Positions 8,736-17,180 of a DNA stretch of 64,000 nt are shown piece by piece. Made by a program: the position numbers and the translations under genes. The first letter of the stretch is position 1, and each line of letters begins with the position of its first letter. The DNA is from JAEUMD01 sp050246945 (lineage in GTDB: Bacteria > Pseudomonadota > Alphaproteobacteria > Rhizobiales > Hyphomicrobiaceae). A model generated the notes under the pieces. It saw nothing but the letters and a program-made list of their open reading frames with translations. It made no database searches and was not told where the DNA came from. The stretch covers positions 62,001 to 126,000 of the forward strand of contig JBFWVC010000008.1 in assembly GCA_050246945.1 (NCBI GenBank), read 5' to 3'.

Positions 8736-9895
8736 ATCACTCCGATGACACGCGCGGAGAGCAGGAAGTCGCGCCGGCGCCAAGCCCCTTGCTTGCAGCC
8801 GGACGTCTCCTTGCAGAACGCGGAGTCTATGGACTCGTCTGGTTCGATGAGCACCTCCTGGTTACCGCCCGCTACGGTCGATTGGCCGATTTCATCGAGG
8901 TCGACGAACCGCTACTCGACACCTGCCTGCCGCTGATAGGCCTCGAAGAGGATATCCGCGCGCTCAAAGGTCGGCCGGGCAAGGTAATCGACCTGCCGGC
9001 GGTCCTCATCGCCTCGCCGGACGACACCATGCCACGCCTCAACTTGACGGTCTTCTGGCACGACGAAGGCACCCATTTTCTGATGCTCTTGGCGCGCTCG
9101 TCCTCCTATTCGGATCTGGAAGGCGAATTGTCCAAGCAGATGCGCGCCCGCCTCATTGCAGAGACTGCCGTTGCCGAGAAGTCGCGCGAGCTTTCCCGAG
9201 CGAATAGCGAGTTGGCGCGCGCCAATCAGGATCTGGAGGACTTTGCCGCAATCATTTCGCATGATCTTAAATCGCCGCTGCGTGCGTTGCGCTACGCAAC
9301 GGAGGACATGGCTGGCCTGATCGCCGCCGGTGAAATGCAGACCGCCCTCCAGCGGCTTGAAGAAATCGGTCAGCGCACCCAGCGCATGTCCAGCATGATG
9401 ACCGCTCTGCTCGACTACGCCAGTGTCGGCCGCAAGGCGGAGATCGCCGAACCCGTTGCGACACGGCGCATCGCAGAGGACATTACGCGTTCGCTTGCGA
9501 TTCCCGTCGGCTTCACCGTGGAGATCTCGGGCCGGTGGCCCCAGGTGACCACTGTCGCTGCCGCGCTCGACCTTGTCCTGCGCAATCTCGTCCAGAACGC
9601 CATAGTCCATCATGACCGCCAGACGGGCCACATCAAGCTCGAAGCCCATGATGCCCACAAAACCTTCACGATCTCGGTGATCGACGACGGACCCGGAATC
9701 GATCCCGAGCATCACGACGCGATCATGCTCCCGTTCCGCACTCTCAACGCCCGCGCGAGCGCGTCCGGAATGGGGCTGGCATTCGTCAGCCGTACGATCG
9801 CGACGCTCGGCGGAAGATTGGAAATCCTCTCCGACCCCGCCAAAGGGCGCGGCGCGACGTTCCGCTTGATCTGGCCAAAAACGCTCGACGGCTGA
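8732..9895 (+). CDS. Soluble histidine kinase of the GTPase locus
   Basis: 387 residues from a TTG overlapping the GTPase stop. No membrane segment or signal is present. Residues about 20-125 look like a PAS-type sensory fold (GLVWFDEHLLVTARYGRLAD), followed by a short coiled coil (about 135-172) and a HisKA dimerisation domain with phospho-acceptor His177 in ISHDLKSPLRALR. The ATPase domain has the N box (NLVQNA, Asn289), DDGPGI (318-323) and GMGLAF (346-351). All catalytic residues are present, so it should autophosphorylate. Because it has no sensor of its own in the envelope, its input probably comes through protein contacts, the GTPase or the CHASE2 protein being obvious candidates. The response regulator lies 350 bp further on. 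Confidence 0.87.
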   Translation: MNHSDDTRGEQEVAPAPSPLLAAGRLLAERGVYGLVWFDEHLLVTARYGRLADFIEVDEPLLDTCLPLIGLEEDIRALKGRPGKVIDLPAVLIASPDDTMPRLNLTVFWHDEGTHFLMLLARSSSYSDLEGELSKQMRARLIAETAVAEKSRELSRANSELARANQDLEDFAAIISHDLKSPLRALRYATEDMAGLIAAGEMQTALQRLEEIGQRTQRMSSMMTALLDYASVGRKAEIAEPVATRRIAEDITRSLAIPVGFTVEISGRWPQVTTVAAALDLVLRNLVQNAIVHHDRQTGHIKLEAHDAHKTFTISVIDDGPGIDPEHHDAIMLPFRTLNARASASGMGLAFVSRTIATLGGRLEILSDPAKGRGATFRLIWPKTLDG

Positions 9896-9899
9896 ATTC

Positions 9900-10008
9900 T
9901 AGAGCATGTTCAGCTGAAGTGTGCAGCGGCTCAGCGTGAAGAACATGCTCAATTCAAAGACTTGGATTGTGTTCATGCGTCCATGCGACATGGACATTAT
10001 CTGAGGCC
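9900..10008. repeat. Mosaic intergenic repeat, family A, copy 2
   Basis: Contains a perfect 10-bp inverted repeat, GAGCATGTTC (9902-9911) and GAACATGCTC (9941-9950), with TTCAGCTGAA and CAGCGTGAA inside, then a more degenerate second half beginning ACTTGGATTGTGTTC. It separates the kinase from the response-regulator gene. The rest of this 350-bp gap (to 10245) shows no other gene. Confidence 0.75.
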
Positions 10009-10245
10009 CCGGCCTCCACAGGGAAGCACCCGAGCCGCTCCCTATTAAATCCGTACACTGTTTTATTGCGCGGGTGACCGGGCAATTGCGGACAAAGCAA
10101 TCATGTGGACCGCGGTTCGGTTGCGCGCGGATTGGTTACGCTAAGTTCACTAAACCGAGCACAAGGCTCACCAATGCATTGCGGGAAGCTGCAAAGACGG
10201 CTAAGTGCAACCTTCGGCGGAAAACGAAAACTAACGGGCCCCGGA

Positions 10246-10713
10246 ATGGCGGGTAAATCGAACAAATCGGGGGGTGACTACCTCGCAAAGCGTAGCGGGG
10301 TGACCAAGTCACGCGCGAGCCTGCCCCGGCTTTCGAACATCCTCATCGTCGAGGACGAGACGTTTGACGCCGACCGCCTCAAGGCGACGCTGCATTTGAT
10401 GTTTGGTTACGACGTCGATATCCGTCGCGCCGCAACTCTGGGCCGCGCATTGGACGAGGTGATCGCCCGCCCTCCCGATATCATCTTTCTCGACGACGTT
10501 TTGAAGCCCAGTGACAATGCAGCACAAACCTTGCCGTTTCTGCGCCGCGCCGGCTACGACGGGCCCGTCGTCGTCGTTTCAGGACAGGCTACACGAAAAC
10601 GCAAGTCGGTGTTGATCGAAGCTGGCGCCGCGGACGTCATCCACAAGGACGAAGTCGATAGCGTCCGCGTCGCCGAGGCGTTGCATCGCGTTTTCGACAG
10701 GCCAGCCGACTAG
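10246..10713 (+). CDS. Single-domain response regulator
   Basis: 155 residues from ATG 10246. The frame is open upstream to 10105, but the receiver domain only begins about 30 residues into the short form and no clear ribosome-binding site distinguishes the starts, so the N-terminus is uncertain. Receiver-domain residues are all present: acidic pair E36-D37 (ILIVEDE), phospho-acceptor D83 (IIFLDD), Ser112 (VVVSGQA) and Lys134 (VIHKDE). There is no DNA-binding or enzymatic output domain, as in CheY, so it should work by binding a partner. The N-terminal 30 residues are basic. It is the last gene of the signalling locus on this strand and is the natural phosphoryl acceptor for the soluble kinase, though the repeat in between may give it a separate promoter. 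Confidence 0.82.
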   Translation: MAGKSNKSGGDYLAKRSGVTKSRASLPRLSNILIVEDETFDADRLKATLHLMFGYDVDIRRAATLGRALDEVIARPPDIIFLDDVLKPSDNAAQTLPFLRRAGYDGPVVVVSGQATRKRKSVLIEAGAADVIHKDEVDSVRVAEALHRVFDRPAD

Positions 10714-10742
10714 AGCCGTGAAACCATTCTGCAGAGGCGGAT

Positions 10743-11660
10743 CTAAGCCACTTGATCCCGAACGAAAGCACGCCGCTCGGATGCCGTCAGTGCCGCGATG
10801 TGGTCGTGGACGGCCCGAACAGACGCTGATCTCGCAATGTCGGCATGGGTGACGATCCAATAGGTCCGCATGAAGCGCACCTCCGGCAGCACCAGCTCGA
10901 TGTCGTCGTGTCGCCTCGCAGCATAGTCGTGCAGCAAACCGATCCCCATCCCGCTCCTCACCGCCTCGATCTGTCCCAGTACGCTCGCGCATTGGAACGC
11001 ACTCGTATCCGCGAGGCCGAGTTCGCCACGAACATCGAGCGAGGATGCAAACAGGAGATCGGGCACGTAAGTCACATGGCGATGCCCTCCCAGATCCTCG
11101 CGCGAGCGCAGTTGCACAGCTTTGGAGAGATAGCTGCGCGAGGCGTAGAGCGACAGCGTATAGTCGGTGAGTTTGCGCACCGTCAGCCGACCCTCCAACG
11201 GACGTTCGACAGTGATCGCAAGATCGACCTCGCGCTTCGATAGTGAGAACGAGCGGGGCAGCGGCACCAGATCGATCTCGAGCCGCGGGTGGACATCCAG
11301 CAGCGCAACGAAACGCGAGGCAAGGAACAGCGTACCGAAGCCATCGGGCGCGCCGACCCGCACCCGTCCCTCGACTGCATCCGCCGTTTGCGACAACTCA
11401 GCTTCCAGCCGCAACACCTCGGCCTCGATGCGCTCGGCCCGCTCGGCGAGTTCAAGCCCCGCAGCGGTTGGCACCGATCCCGTTGTAAGTCGGTCGAACA
11501 GGCGCACGCCGAGGCTCGACTCCAAAGCCCGCACCCGGCGGGTGACCGTCGCCTGGTCGACCCCCAGGCGGCGCGCCGCCCCCAGAAACTGGCCTGCGCG
11601 CACCACCGCGAGAAAAATCCTCAGCTGATCCCAATCGAAGCCGTGCGTGTTTTTTTGCAT
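10743..11660 (-). CDS. LysR-family transcriptional regulator
   Basis: 305 residues, the usual LysR length. The N-terminal winged helix-turn-helix is clear (residues 8-66: DQLRIFLAVVRAGQF, AARRLGVDQATVTRRVRALE), followed by a substrate-binding domain from about residue 90 (RVRVGAPDGFGTLFLASRF) resembling the class that regulates aldehyde and amino-acid catabolic genes. It is divergent from the methylmalonate-semialdehyde dehydrogenase gene with 78 bp between the starts, a typical arrangement of a LysR regulator and its target. I infer control of that gene; the inducer cannot be read from sequence. Confidence 0.9.
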   Translation of the reverse strand: MQKNTHGFDWDQLRIFLAVVRAGQFLGAARRLGVDQATVTRRVRALESSLGVRLFDRLTTGSVPTAAGLELAERAERIEAEVLRLEAELSQTADAVEGRVRVGAPDGFGTLFLASRFVALLDVHPRLEIDLVPLPRSFSLSKREVDLAITVERPLEGRLTVRKLTDYTLSLYASRSYLSKAVQLRSREDLGGHRHVTYVPDLLFASSLDVRGELGLADTSAFQCASVLGQIEAVRSGMGIGLLHDYAARRHDDIELVLPEVRFMRTYWIVTHADIARSASVRAVHDHIAALTASERRAFVRDQVA

Positions 11661-11693
11661 AGCGGATCGTGGATTTATAGGAATTGATGCAAA
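11654..11693. promoter_or_regulatory. Inverted repeat in the lysR-mmsA divergent region
   Basis: TTTGCAT (11654-11660) and ATGCAAA (11687-11693) are perfect inverted arms 26 bp apart. The left arm overlaps the LysR start codon, which would fit autorepression, but the arms are further apart than the usual T-N11-A LysR box, so this is only a candidate operator. Confidence 0.25.
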
Positions 11694-11738
11694 CCGTCAA
11701 AGCGCTCAAGACAATACGGAGATCGACGGGAGGACTGA

Positions 11739-13238
11739 ATGACGAGAGAACTGACCCACTTCGTCGGCGGCAAGCCGCTTCCCGCCACCTCCGGCCGCTT
11801 CGGCGAAGTCTACTGGCCGATGACCGGCGAGATCGCGGCCCGGGTGGGGTTTGCCAGCGTCGCCGATGTCCGCACTGCCGTCGCCAACGCCAAGGCCGCC
11901 CAGCCCAATTGGGCAGCGACGAATCCGCAGCGACGCGCTCGCGTGATGATGAAGTTCGTCGATCTCTTGAACCGCGACATGGACATGCTGGCCGACGCCC
12001 TCGCACGCGAGCATGGCAAGGTCATTCCCGATGCCAAAGGCGACATTCTGCGCGGCCTGGAAGTCGCGGAATTCGCCTGCGGCATCCCGCATCTGATGAA
12101 GGGCGAGTACACCGAGGGCGCCGGCCCCGGCATCGACATCTATTCGATGCGCCAGCCTCTGGGAGTCGTTGCGGGCATCACACCCTTCAACTTTCCCGCC
12201 ATGATCCCTCTGTGGAAAGCGGCACCCGCTATCGCCTGCGGCAATGCTTTCATCCTGAAGCCGTCGGAACGCGATCCTTCCGTGCCGCTGATGCTCGCCG
12301 AGCTGTTTATCGAGGCAGGTCTGCCTCCCGGCGTCTTCAACGTCGTCAACGGCGACAAGGTTGCCGTCGATGCGATCCTCGAAGATCCCGACATTATGGC
12401 CGTCGGATTTGTTGGCTCGTCCGATATCGCCCAGTACGTCTATGCGCAGGGTGCTGCCCACGGCAAGCGCGTGCAATGCTTCGGCGGCGCCAAGAACCAC
12501 ATGGTCATCCTTCCCGATGCCGACATGGACCAGGCCGTCGACGCCTTGATCGGCGCGGGCTATGGCTCGGCGGGCGAGCGCTGCATGGCGATCTCCGTTG
12601 CCGTGCCCGTTGGCGAGGACACAGCCGAGAGGCTGATGCAAAAACTCGTACCGCGTGTGGAAGGGCTCAAGGTCGGTCCCTCGACCGCGCTCGACGCCGA
12701 CTTCGGGCCGCTCGTCACGCGCCAGCACCTGGAAAGAGTAAAGGGCTACATCGACCTCGGCGTGAGCGAAGGCGCAAAGCTCGTCGTCGACGGTCGTGGC
12801 TTCAGGATGCAAGGCTACGAGAACGGCTTCTACTTGGGAGGCTCGCTGTTCGACCACGTCACGCCCGACATGCGCATCTACAAGGAGGAGATCTTCGGTC
12901 CCGTTCTTTCCGTCGTGCGCGCCAGGACATATGACGATGCGATCCGCCTCCCCAACGAGCATGAATACGGCAACGGCGTCGCCATCTACACGCGCGACGG
13001 CGACGCCGCCCGCGACTTCGCCGCCAAGGTCAATGTCGGCATGGTCGGCGTCAACGTGCCAATCCCTGTGCCCCTCGCCTACTACACGTTCGGCGGCTGG
13101 AAGCGGTCCGGCTTCGGCGACCTGAACCAGCACGGTCCCGATGCCGTACGCTTCTATACGAAAACCAAGACGGTCACCTCGCGCTGGCCATCGGGCATTC
13201 GCACAGGGGCGGAGTTTTCGATCCCAACCATGAAATAG
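11739..13238 (+). CDS. mmsA: Methylmalonate-semialdehyde dehydrogenase (CoA-acylating)
   Basis: 499 residues, full length for the MmsA/IolA branch of the aldehyde dehydrogenase superfamily; ATG 11739 follows GGGAGGA. It converts methylmalonate semialdehyde (from valine) or malonate semialdehyde to propionyl-CoA or acetyl-CoA with NAD+ and CoA. Family marks are the catalytic Cys282 in SAGERCMAIS, the preceding FGGAKNHMVILPDADMDQ, the GITPFNFPAMIPLW stretch and the C-terminal YTFGGWKRSGFGD. Lack of the usual general-base Glu in the FGGAKNH region is normal for this CoA-dependent branch. It stands alone, without other valine or inositol genes, next to the LysR regulator. Confidence 0.95.
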   Translation: MTRELTHFVGGKPLPATSGRFGEVYWPMTGEIAARVGFASVADVRTAVANAKAAQPNWAATNPQRRARVMMKFVDLLNRDMDMLADALAREHGKVIPDAKGDILRGLEVAEFACGIPHLMKGEYTEGAGPGIDIYSMRQPLGVVAGITPFNFPAMIPLWKAAPAIACGNAFILKPSERDPSVPLMLAELFIEAGLPPGVFNVVNGDKVAVDAILEDPDIMAVGFVGSSDIAQYVYAQGAAHGKRVQCFGGAKNHMVILPDADMDQAVDALIGAGYGSAGERCMAISVAVPVGEDTAERLMQKLVPRVEGLKVGPSTALDADFGPLVTRQHLERVKGYIDLGVSEGAKLVVDGRGFRMQGYENGFYLGGSLFDHVTPDMRIYKEEIFGPVLSVVRARTYDDAIRLPNEHEYGNGVAIYTRDGDAARDFAAKVNVGMVGVNVPIPVPLAYYTFGGWKRSGFGDLNQHGPDAVRFYTKTKTVTSRWPSGIRTGAEFSIPTMK

Positions 13239-13676
13239 GACCGAAGCCGTCCGGCGGCACCCGATCAGGCGGTCTTGGGTCCGGACGATAGTGTTCTGGA
13301 TCTGAAGTTTGTTGCCCGGACTAAGGTCGTCAAACGTCAGCGCAACCAGTACACCACCAAAGATTTGCCAGGGTTGCCGGCTGGCGCGCAGGTGTCGATG
13401 GGCAACCTAGCGTCCAGATTTGGAACACTTGCCAACCTCACGGGACCAACCGTGTGCCACGAAGTTGTCCTCGCCCCGCCGTCTCGGCCCAGACTGCACT
13501 AGGTCAGACATCAAAAAAATATTGCAGAAACAATGCGGAAAATGATCTGCACAATGAGCGTTTACAAGCACCCATGCGGTTAGCTGTCGCAGAGACGACA
13601 GGCGCCCTTATTCCGCCGCCGGCGGCGTGGTCTTTGCGGCCCAATCTTGAGAAAAAAGCAAGTACGGGGGTTCCCG
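13239..13676. other. Intergenic region without recognised gene
   Basis: 438 bp. A 75-codon open frame at 13275-13502 has no ribosome-binding site, no domain and ordinary composition, and I do not accept it. The stretch 13505-13575 is AT-richer (AAAAAAATATTGCAG) and probably holds the promoter of the small gene that follows. Confidence 0.4.
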
Positions 13677-13919
13677 ATGTTCCGTTTCAGCATGGCAGCA
13701 TTTGCGCTTTTCGCCACCGCACCTGTCTCCGCCCAGGACAGTTTCAAGCTTCCGCCAGAAGTCACGCCGGCGTTGCGCGCAGCCTGCGAGGGCGATGTGC
13801 GCCGCTTGTGCATGGGCCCGAGCCCTACGGTATCGAAGGTTAAGCGTTGCGTGATGATGAAGTTTTTCCAGCTCGGCAAACGCTGCCAGAGTGAGATCAA
13901 GTCCGCCGGACTGTTCTGA
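13677..13919 (+). CDS. Small exported Cys-rich protein
   Basis: 80 residues from ATG 13677, preceded by GGGGG. A signal peptide ends at SAQ (FSMAAFALFATAPVSAQ). The mature part has four cysteines in the order ACEGDVRRLC ... VKRCVMMKFFQLGKRC, the spacing seen in one Cys-rich GLG1-type repeat (C..D..R.C ... C.......L...C), which in Hyphomicrobiales occurs in small periplasmic proteins of unknown role. Two disulfides are likely. It is monocistronic, with the SLC13 gene 190 bp further on. A longer form using TTG 13647 is possible but would spoil the signal peptide. Confidence 0.68.
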   Translation: MFRFSMAAFALFATAPVSAQDSFKLPPEVTPALRAACEGDVRRLCMGPSPTVSKVKRCVMMKFFQLGKRCQSEIKSAGLF

Positions 13920-14110
13920 TCCCCGGCTTACCCACGTCGCATCCCGCACACCACGCGCCGGCGCTCGAATGAGCCCCGGGGCATTCGCCTATGCTATGTC
14001 GAAGGGGCGGTCGAGCACCGCTTCATCGCCTTGAGCCATCTGGTTTCCGTTACCCGCCGCCGGGGCCCTTCCGCTTGCGTTTCGCTGTCGGACAGTCGAC
14101 AACGTTCGGC

Positions 14111-15895
14111 ATGATCTTCACAGCTGAGCAATTGACCATCCTGGCGCTGCTCGTCGCGGTCTTGACGATGCTGGTTTGGGGCCGCTGGCGCTATGACGTC
14201 GTCGCATTCGGTGCTTTGATCGCCTCGGTCGTACTTGGTGTGGTTCCTGGCGATAAGGCGTTCGAAGGATTTGGCCACCCCGCTACCGTAATCATCGCGC
14301 TGGTGCTTGTCGTCAGCCATGGACTGGCAGGTTCGGGCGCCGTCGCGCTACTGGCGCGCGCAGTACTTTCCCCTGGAGCAAGCGTCCCTGCCCACATCGC
14401 GCGGATCTCGGGCCTGGGCGCCCTCCTGTCGTCCTTCATGAACAATGTCGGGGCATTGGCGCTTCTGATGCCGGTCGACATCGAAGCCGCCCGCAAAGCC
14501 AAACGCGCGCCGGGGCTTACCCTCATGCCGCTCTCGTTCGCAACCATCCTCGGCGGCCTTGTCACCTTGATCGGGACGCCCCCCAACATCATCATCTCGA
14601 CGTTTCGCGAACGCGCTCTCGGTGCGCCCTTTCAGATGTTCGATTTTGCTCCTGTAGGGATCGCATGCGCTGTCGCCGGAGTCCTCTTCATCGCCCTCCT
14701 GGGCTGGCGTCTCATTCCCAGGCCCGAGGGGGATTTCTCTTCGCACGACCAGCCCTACAAGCTCGACGACTACATTGCCGAGCTCAGCATCACGGAAAGC
14801 TCCAGCCTCGCCGGCAAGCCAATGGTGGAGGTCGAGACCACATGCAGCGAAGCAGAAATCACCCTGCTGAGCGTGATTCGTGAGCATCAGCGCCTGCCCC
14901 ACGCAGCAGGCTGGATCAAGCTCCAGGCCGGCGACGTTCTACTGCTGGAAACGGCAGCCGAGAACCTCGACAAATTCGCCGGCGAGCATGAGCTGGCTTA
15001 CGTCGACAAGGAACACCACCAAGCCGAACTCGAACATGCCGAGCTGGAGCTGGCCGAAGTCGTTGTCCGTCCGGGAACCGCAATCGAAGGCCGCACGAGC
15101 ACATCGCTCCAGCTTGTCGACCGCTTCGGCGTCTGGCTCGTCGGCGTCTCCCGCCAGGGTCGGCAGCTGCAAACCCGTGTGCGGCGAACCGCGCTGATGG
15201 GCGGCGATGTACTCTTGCTTCTGATTCCTAAGGAACGAGTCTCCCAATTCATCGAGGCGACAGGCGTGCTGCCGCTGCGCGAGCGCGGATTGGAGATGCA
15301 GAACCGCTCGCAGGCGCTCCTCGCCGGCGGCATTTTTGCCGCTGCGATCGCATTGTCGAGCTTCGGCATCCTTTACCTGCCGATCGCACTGGCCGCCGTG
15401 GCCCTGATTTATGTCGTGATCGGCATCGTACCCTTGCGGCAGCTCTACGAGACCATCGAATGGCCGGTCGTGGTGTTGATCGGCTCGCTCATCCCGATCG
15501 GAGCTGCGTTGGAGACATCGGGGGCTACGGCGATCCTGGCGAAGGGTCTGGTGGACATTTCGATGGGATTGCCCTCCTGGGCGGTCCTGACCATCATCAT
15601 GGCACTCACGATGACCCTGTCGGATGTGCTGAATAACACTGCCACCGCCCTTGTCGCGGCTCCGGTCGCGGTCGAAGTGGCCGGCAAGCTCGGCGCCAAC
15701 CCCGATCCATTCTTGATGGCCGTCGCCGTCGCCGCATCTTGCGCATTCCTCACCCCCATCGGACACAAGAACAACACGCTCATCATGGGACCGGGTAGCT
15801 ACAGCTTCGGCGACTACTGGCGCCTTGGACTGCCCCTTGAGATTCTCGTCGTCGCCGTCGGCGTACCCATGATCTTGCTGGTATGGCCGCTCTGA
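14111..15895 (+). CDS. SLC13/DASS-family permease with two RCK-C domains
   Basis: 594 residues from ATG 14111, where the first membrane segment begins (MIFTAEQLTILALLVAVLTM); the frame is open upstream to 13991 but reads as untranslated leader. About six membrane segments, then two successive TrkA-C/RCK-C cytosolic modules (residues about 215-290 and 300-375: ITLLSVIREHQRLPH, LQAGDVLLLE; FGVWLVGVSRQG, GDVLLLLIPKE), then more membrane segments with the signature NNTATALVAAPVAVEVA and PIGHKNNTLIMGPGSY. This is the layout of bacterial sodium-coupled anion carriers of the ArsB/NhaD superfamily, proposed for sulfate, sulfur compounds or dicarboxylates. The substrate cannot be told from sequence, and no neighbour gives a clue. 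Confidence 0.88.
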   Translation: MIFTAEQLTILALLVAVLTMLVWGRWRYDVVAFGALIASVVLGVVPGDKAFEGFGHPATVIIALVLVVSHGLAGSGAVALLARAVLSPGASVPAHIARISGLGALLSSFMNNVGALALLMPVDIEAARKAKRAPGLTLMPLSFATILGGLVTLIGTPPNIIISTFRERALGAPFQMFDFAPVGIACAVAGVLFIALLGWRLIPRPEGDFSSHDQPYKLDDYIAELSITESSSLAGKPMVEVETTCSEAEITLLSVIREHQRLPHAAGWIKLQAGDVLLLETAAENLDKFAGEHELAYVDKEHHQAELEHAELELAEVVVRPGTAIEGRTSTSLQLVDRFGVWLVGVSRQGRQLQTRVRRTALMGGDVLLLLIPKERVSQFIEATGVLPLRERGLEMQNRSQALLAGGIFAAAIALSSFGILYLPIALAAVALIYVVIGIVPLRQLYETIEWPVVVLIGSLIPIGAALETSGATAILAKGLVDISMGLPSWAVLTIIMALTMTLSDVLNNTATALVAAPVAVEVAGKLGANPDPFLMAVAVAASCAFLTPIGHKNNTLIMGPGSYSFGDYWRLGLPLEILVVAVGVPMILLVWPL

Positions 15896-15959
15896 GCGAC
15901 GCGGCAAGGTGTCTTTGGTTCTCGCCCACCGCTCGGTCCGAACGTCGGCGCTGGAAAAT

Positions 15960-15979
15960 GTGAGTCCCGAAAGACTCAC
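15960..15979 (+). terminator. Possible terminator hairpin after the SLC13 gene
   Basis: Perfect 7-bp stem GTGAGTC / GACTCAC with a 6-nt loop, 64 bp after the stop codon. It is followed by TTCAAG rather than a run of T, so it is a weak intrinsic terminator at best. Confidence 0.35.
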
Positions 15980-16089
15980 TTCAAGAAAAAATGCACGGAC
16001 CGGACTAAGTTCGTCGCCAATGTTGCACATCGAATCACTAAGATCGTTGCATCGCGAAGCCAACAGTCAAACCGCGAAAGGGAACGATC

Positions 16090-16386
16090 ATGCCCACCGC
16101 GAAGCGCACTGGTTTGGGTTTTGTCGCGTTTGCATTTCTTGGAGTTCTCATCGCCGGCCATGCGCCGCAGGCGAATACTGGAACGGTCGGCGCCAAATCG
16201 TACACATTCGCCGTGTCGGGCAGGTCGCGTCTGCACCTGATCGAACTGGGTACGGATTGGCCGACCAACACACGCCACCCTGACGACAGGCTCATGTTCT
16301 GCCGGCACGTCTTGCGCTTGGCCGATTTCGAGATCGGCGCCAGCTGCGCCCCGGAGGCGACGACTATCGCCGACGCCGGCATATGA
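16090..16386 (+). CDS. Hypothetical small secreted or membrane-anchored protein
   Basis: 98 residues; ATG 16090 follows AAAGGGA. The first 30 residues look like a signal peptide (GLGFVAFAFLGVLIAGHAPQA). The remainder matches no family I know. The last dozen codons (about 16345-16386) run into DNA duplicated from beyond the 3' end of the intact universal stress protein gene near 19110-19160, so the C-terminus may be a by-product of that duplication. I regard the gene as plausible but unproven. Confidence 0.4.
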   Translation: MPTAKRTGLGFVAFAFLGVLIAGHAPQANTGTVGAKSYTFAVSGRSRLHLIELGTDWPTNTRHPDDRLMFCRHVLRLADFEIGASCAPEATTIADAGI

Positions 16387-16410
16387 GGCGCGCCGTGTTC
16401 GCCTGATTGC

Positions 16411-16485
16411 TCAGCGATAGATCAGCGGCGGAGACGCCGCGCGTGCCCGTGCGACCCCATCACGATGAGGCCGGCGCGGCAATTT
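16411..16485 (-). pseudogene. Remnant of a universal stress protein gene
   Basis: On the minus strand, codons ending near 16411 read GLIVMGSHGHARR, matching DLIVMASHGRRG of the intact universal stress protein at 19175-19612. The DNA on both sides also matches: GCTCAGCGATAGA-CAGC at 16410 and 19173, and the 60 bp beyond. Compared with the intact copy, an internal stretch of roughly 60 bp that encodes the C-terminal strand is missing and everything upstream of the SHG motif is gone. This is a decayed duplicate, with the acetate-uptake genes lying between it and the intact gene. Confidence 0.6.
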
Positions 16486-16875
16486 CTGCCGGTTGCGGTC
16501 AACATCCCTTGAACGTCTCGCAAGCGTTGCAGGAGCGCGGGGCACGCCCGCCCGACGGCATATACTTTATGCCGATCCAAGTTGGCTTTTTCCCACGCAA
16601 ATAAATTTTCTGTTTCAAATTTCGTCACTTAATGATTGTGATGAAAAAATTCCAATTCAATCCATTTCGCGACTAACTGCTAAATTTCTTCACCCCCACC
16701 TTCATGGCATAGCTAAGCAACCCCGCCACCGTCCCTGCAGCGCGATGCGACGACGGGGTTATCGCGGGACGTCAACGCAACCGAGAACCGAACCCCGCTC
16801 GAAAAGCAGCTCAAAAGCCCGCAGCGTCGTCGACGACTTGCGGTTGCGACCGCGCGCGCCAAGGAGAACGAACTT
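16486..16875. promoter_or_regulatory. AT-rich region upstream of the DUF485/ActP operon
   Basis: About 390 bp without a gene. From about 16565 to 16700 the DNA is strikingly AT-rich for this genome (CAAATAAATTTTCTG, GATGAAAAAATTCC), which makes it the probable promoter region of the operon starting at 16876. The remainder is normal GC-rich sequence in which I see nothing. Confidence 0.4.
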
Positions 16876-17178
16876 ATGTCGCCAGAAGAAATGAAACGAA
16901 TCCGGTCCCACCCGGCCTACGACGAGCTCGTGCGCAAGCGCACCAGCTTTGGGATTATCCTCTCGATCATCATGCTCACCATCTATTTCGGGTTCGTCCT
17001 GCTGGTTGCCTTCGACAAGTCGTTGCTGGCGACGCCGATTGGCAGCGGCGTGACCACGATCGGCATACCTCTCGGCGTGTTCGTCATCGTCTCCGCCTTC
17101 ATACTTACCGGCATCTACGTGCGCCGCGCCAACAGCGAGTTCGACGCTCTGACGCGCAAGATCAGCGAGGACATTTGA
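16876..17178 (+). CDS. DUF485 (YjcH-type) inner membrane protein
   Basis: 100 residues, the normal DUF485 length; ATG 16876 follows AAGGAGAACGA. Two membrane segments (FGIILSIIMLTIYFGFVLLV and TTIGIPLGVFVIVSAFILTG) flanked by the family motif near the N-terminus (HPAYDELVRKR) and the C-terminal YVRRANSEFD. DUF485 proteins are encoded directly upstream of acetate symporters (yjcH-actP in enteric bacteria) and are thought to assist or stabilise the carrier. That order is kept here, with the ActP start 2 bp beyond this stop. Confidence 0.93.
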   Translation: MSPEEMKRIRSHPAYDELVRKRTSFGIILSIIMLTIYFGFVLLVAFDKSLLATPIGSGVTTIGIPLGVFVIVSAFILTGIYVRRANSEFDALTRKISEDI

Positions 17179-17180
17179 TC

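Noticed and set aside
11706..13133. 475-codon antisense frame opposite mmsA
   Set aside because: Complementary to a well-supported dehydrogenase; low-complexity composition and no family features.
13275..13502. 75-codon open frame after mmsA
   Set aside because: No ribosome-binding site, no signal peptide or domain, and no neighbours in an operon.
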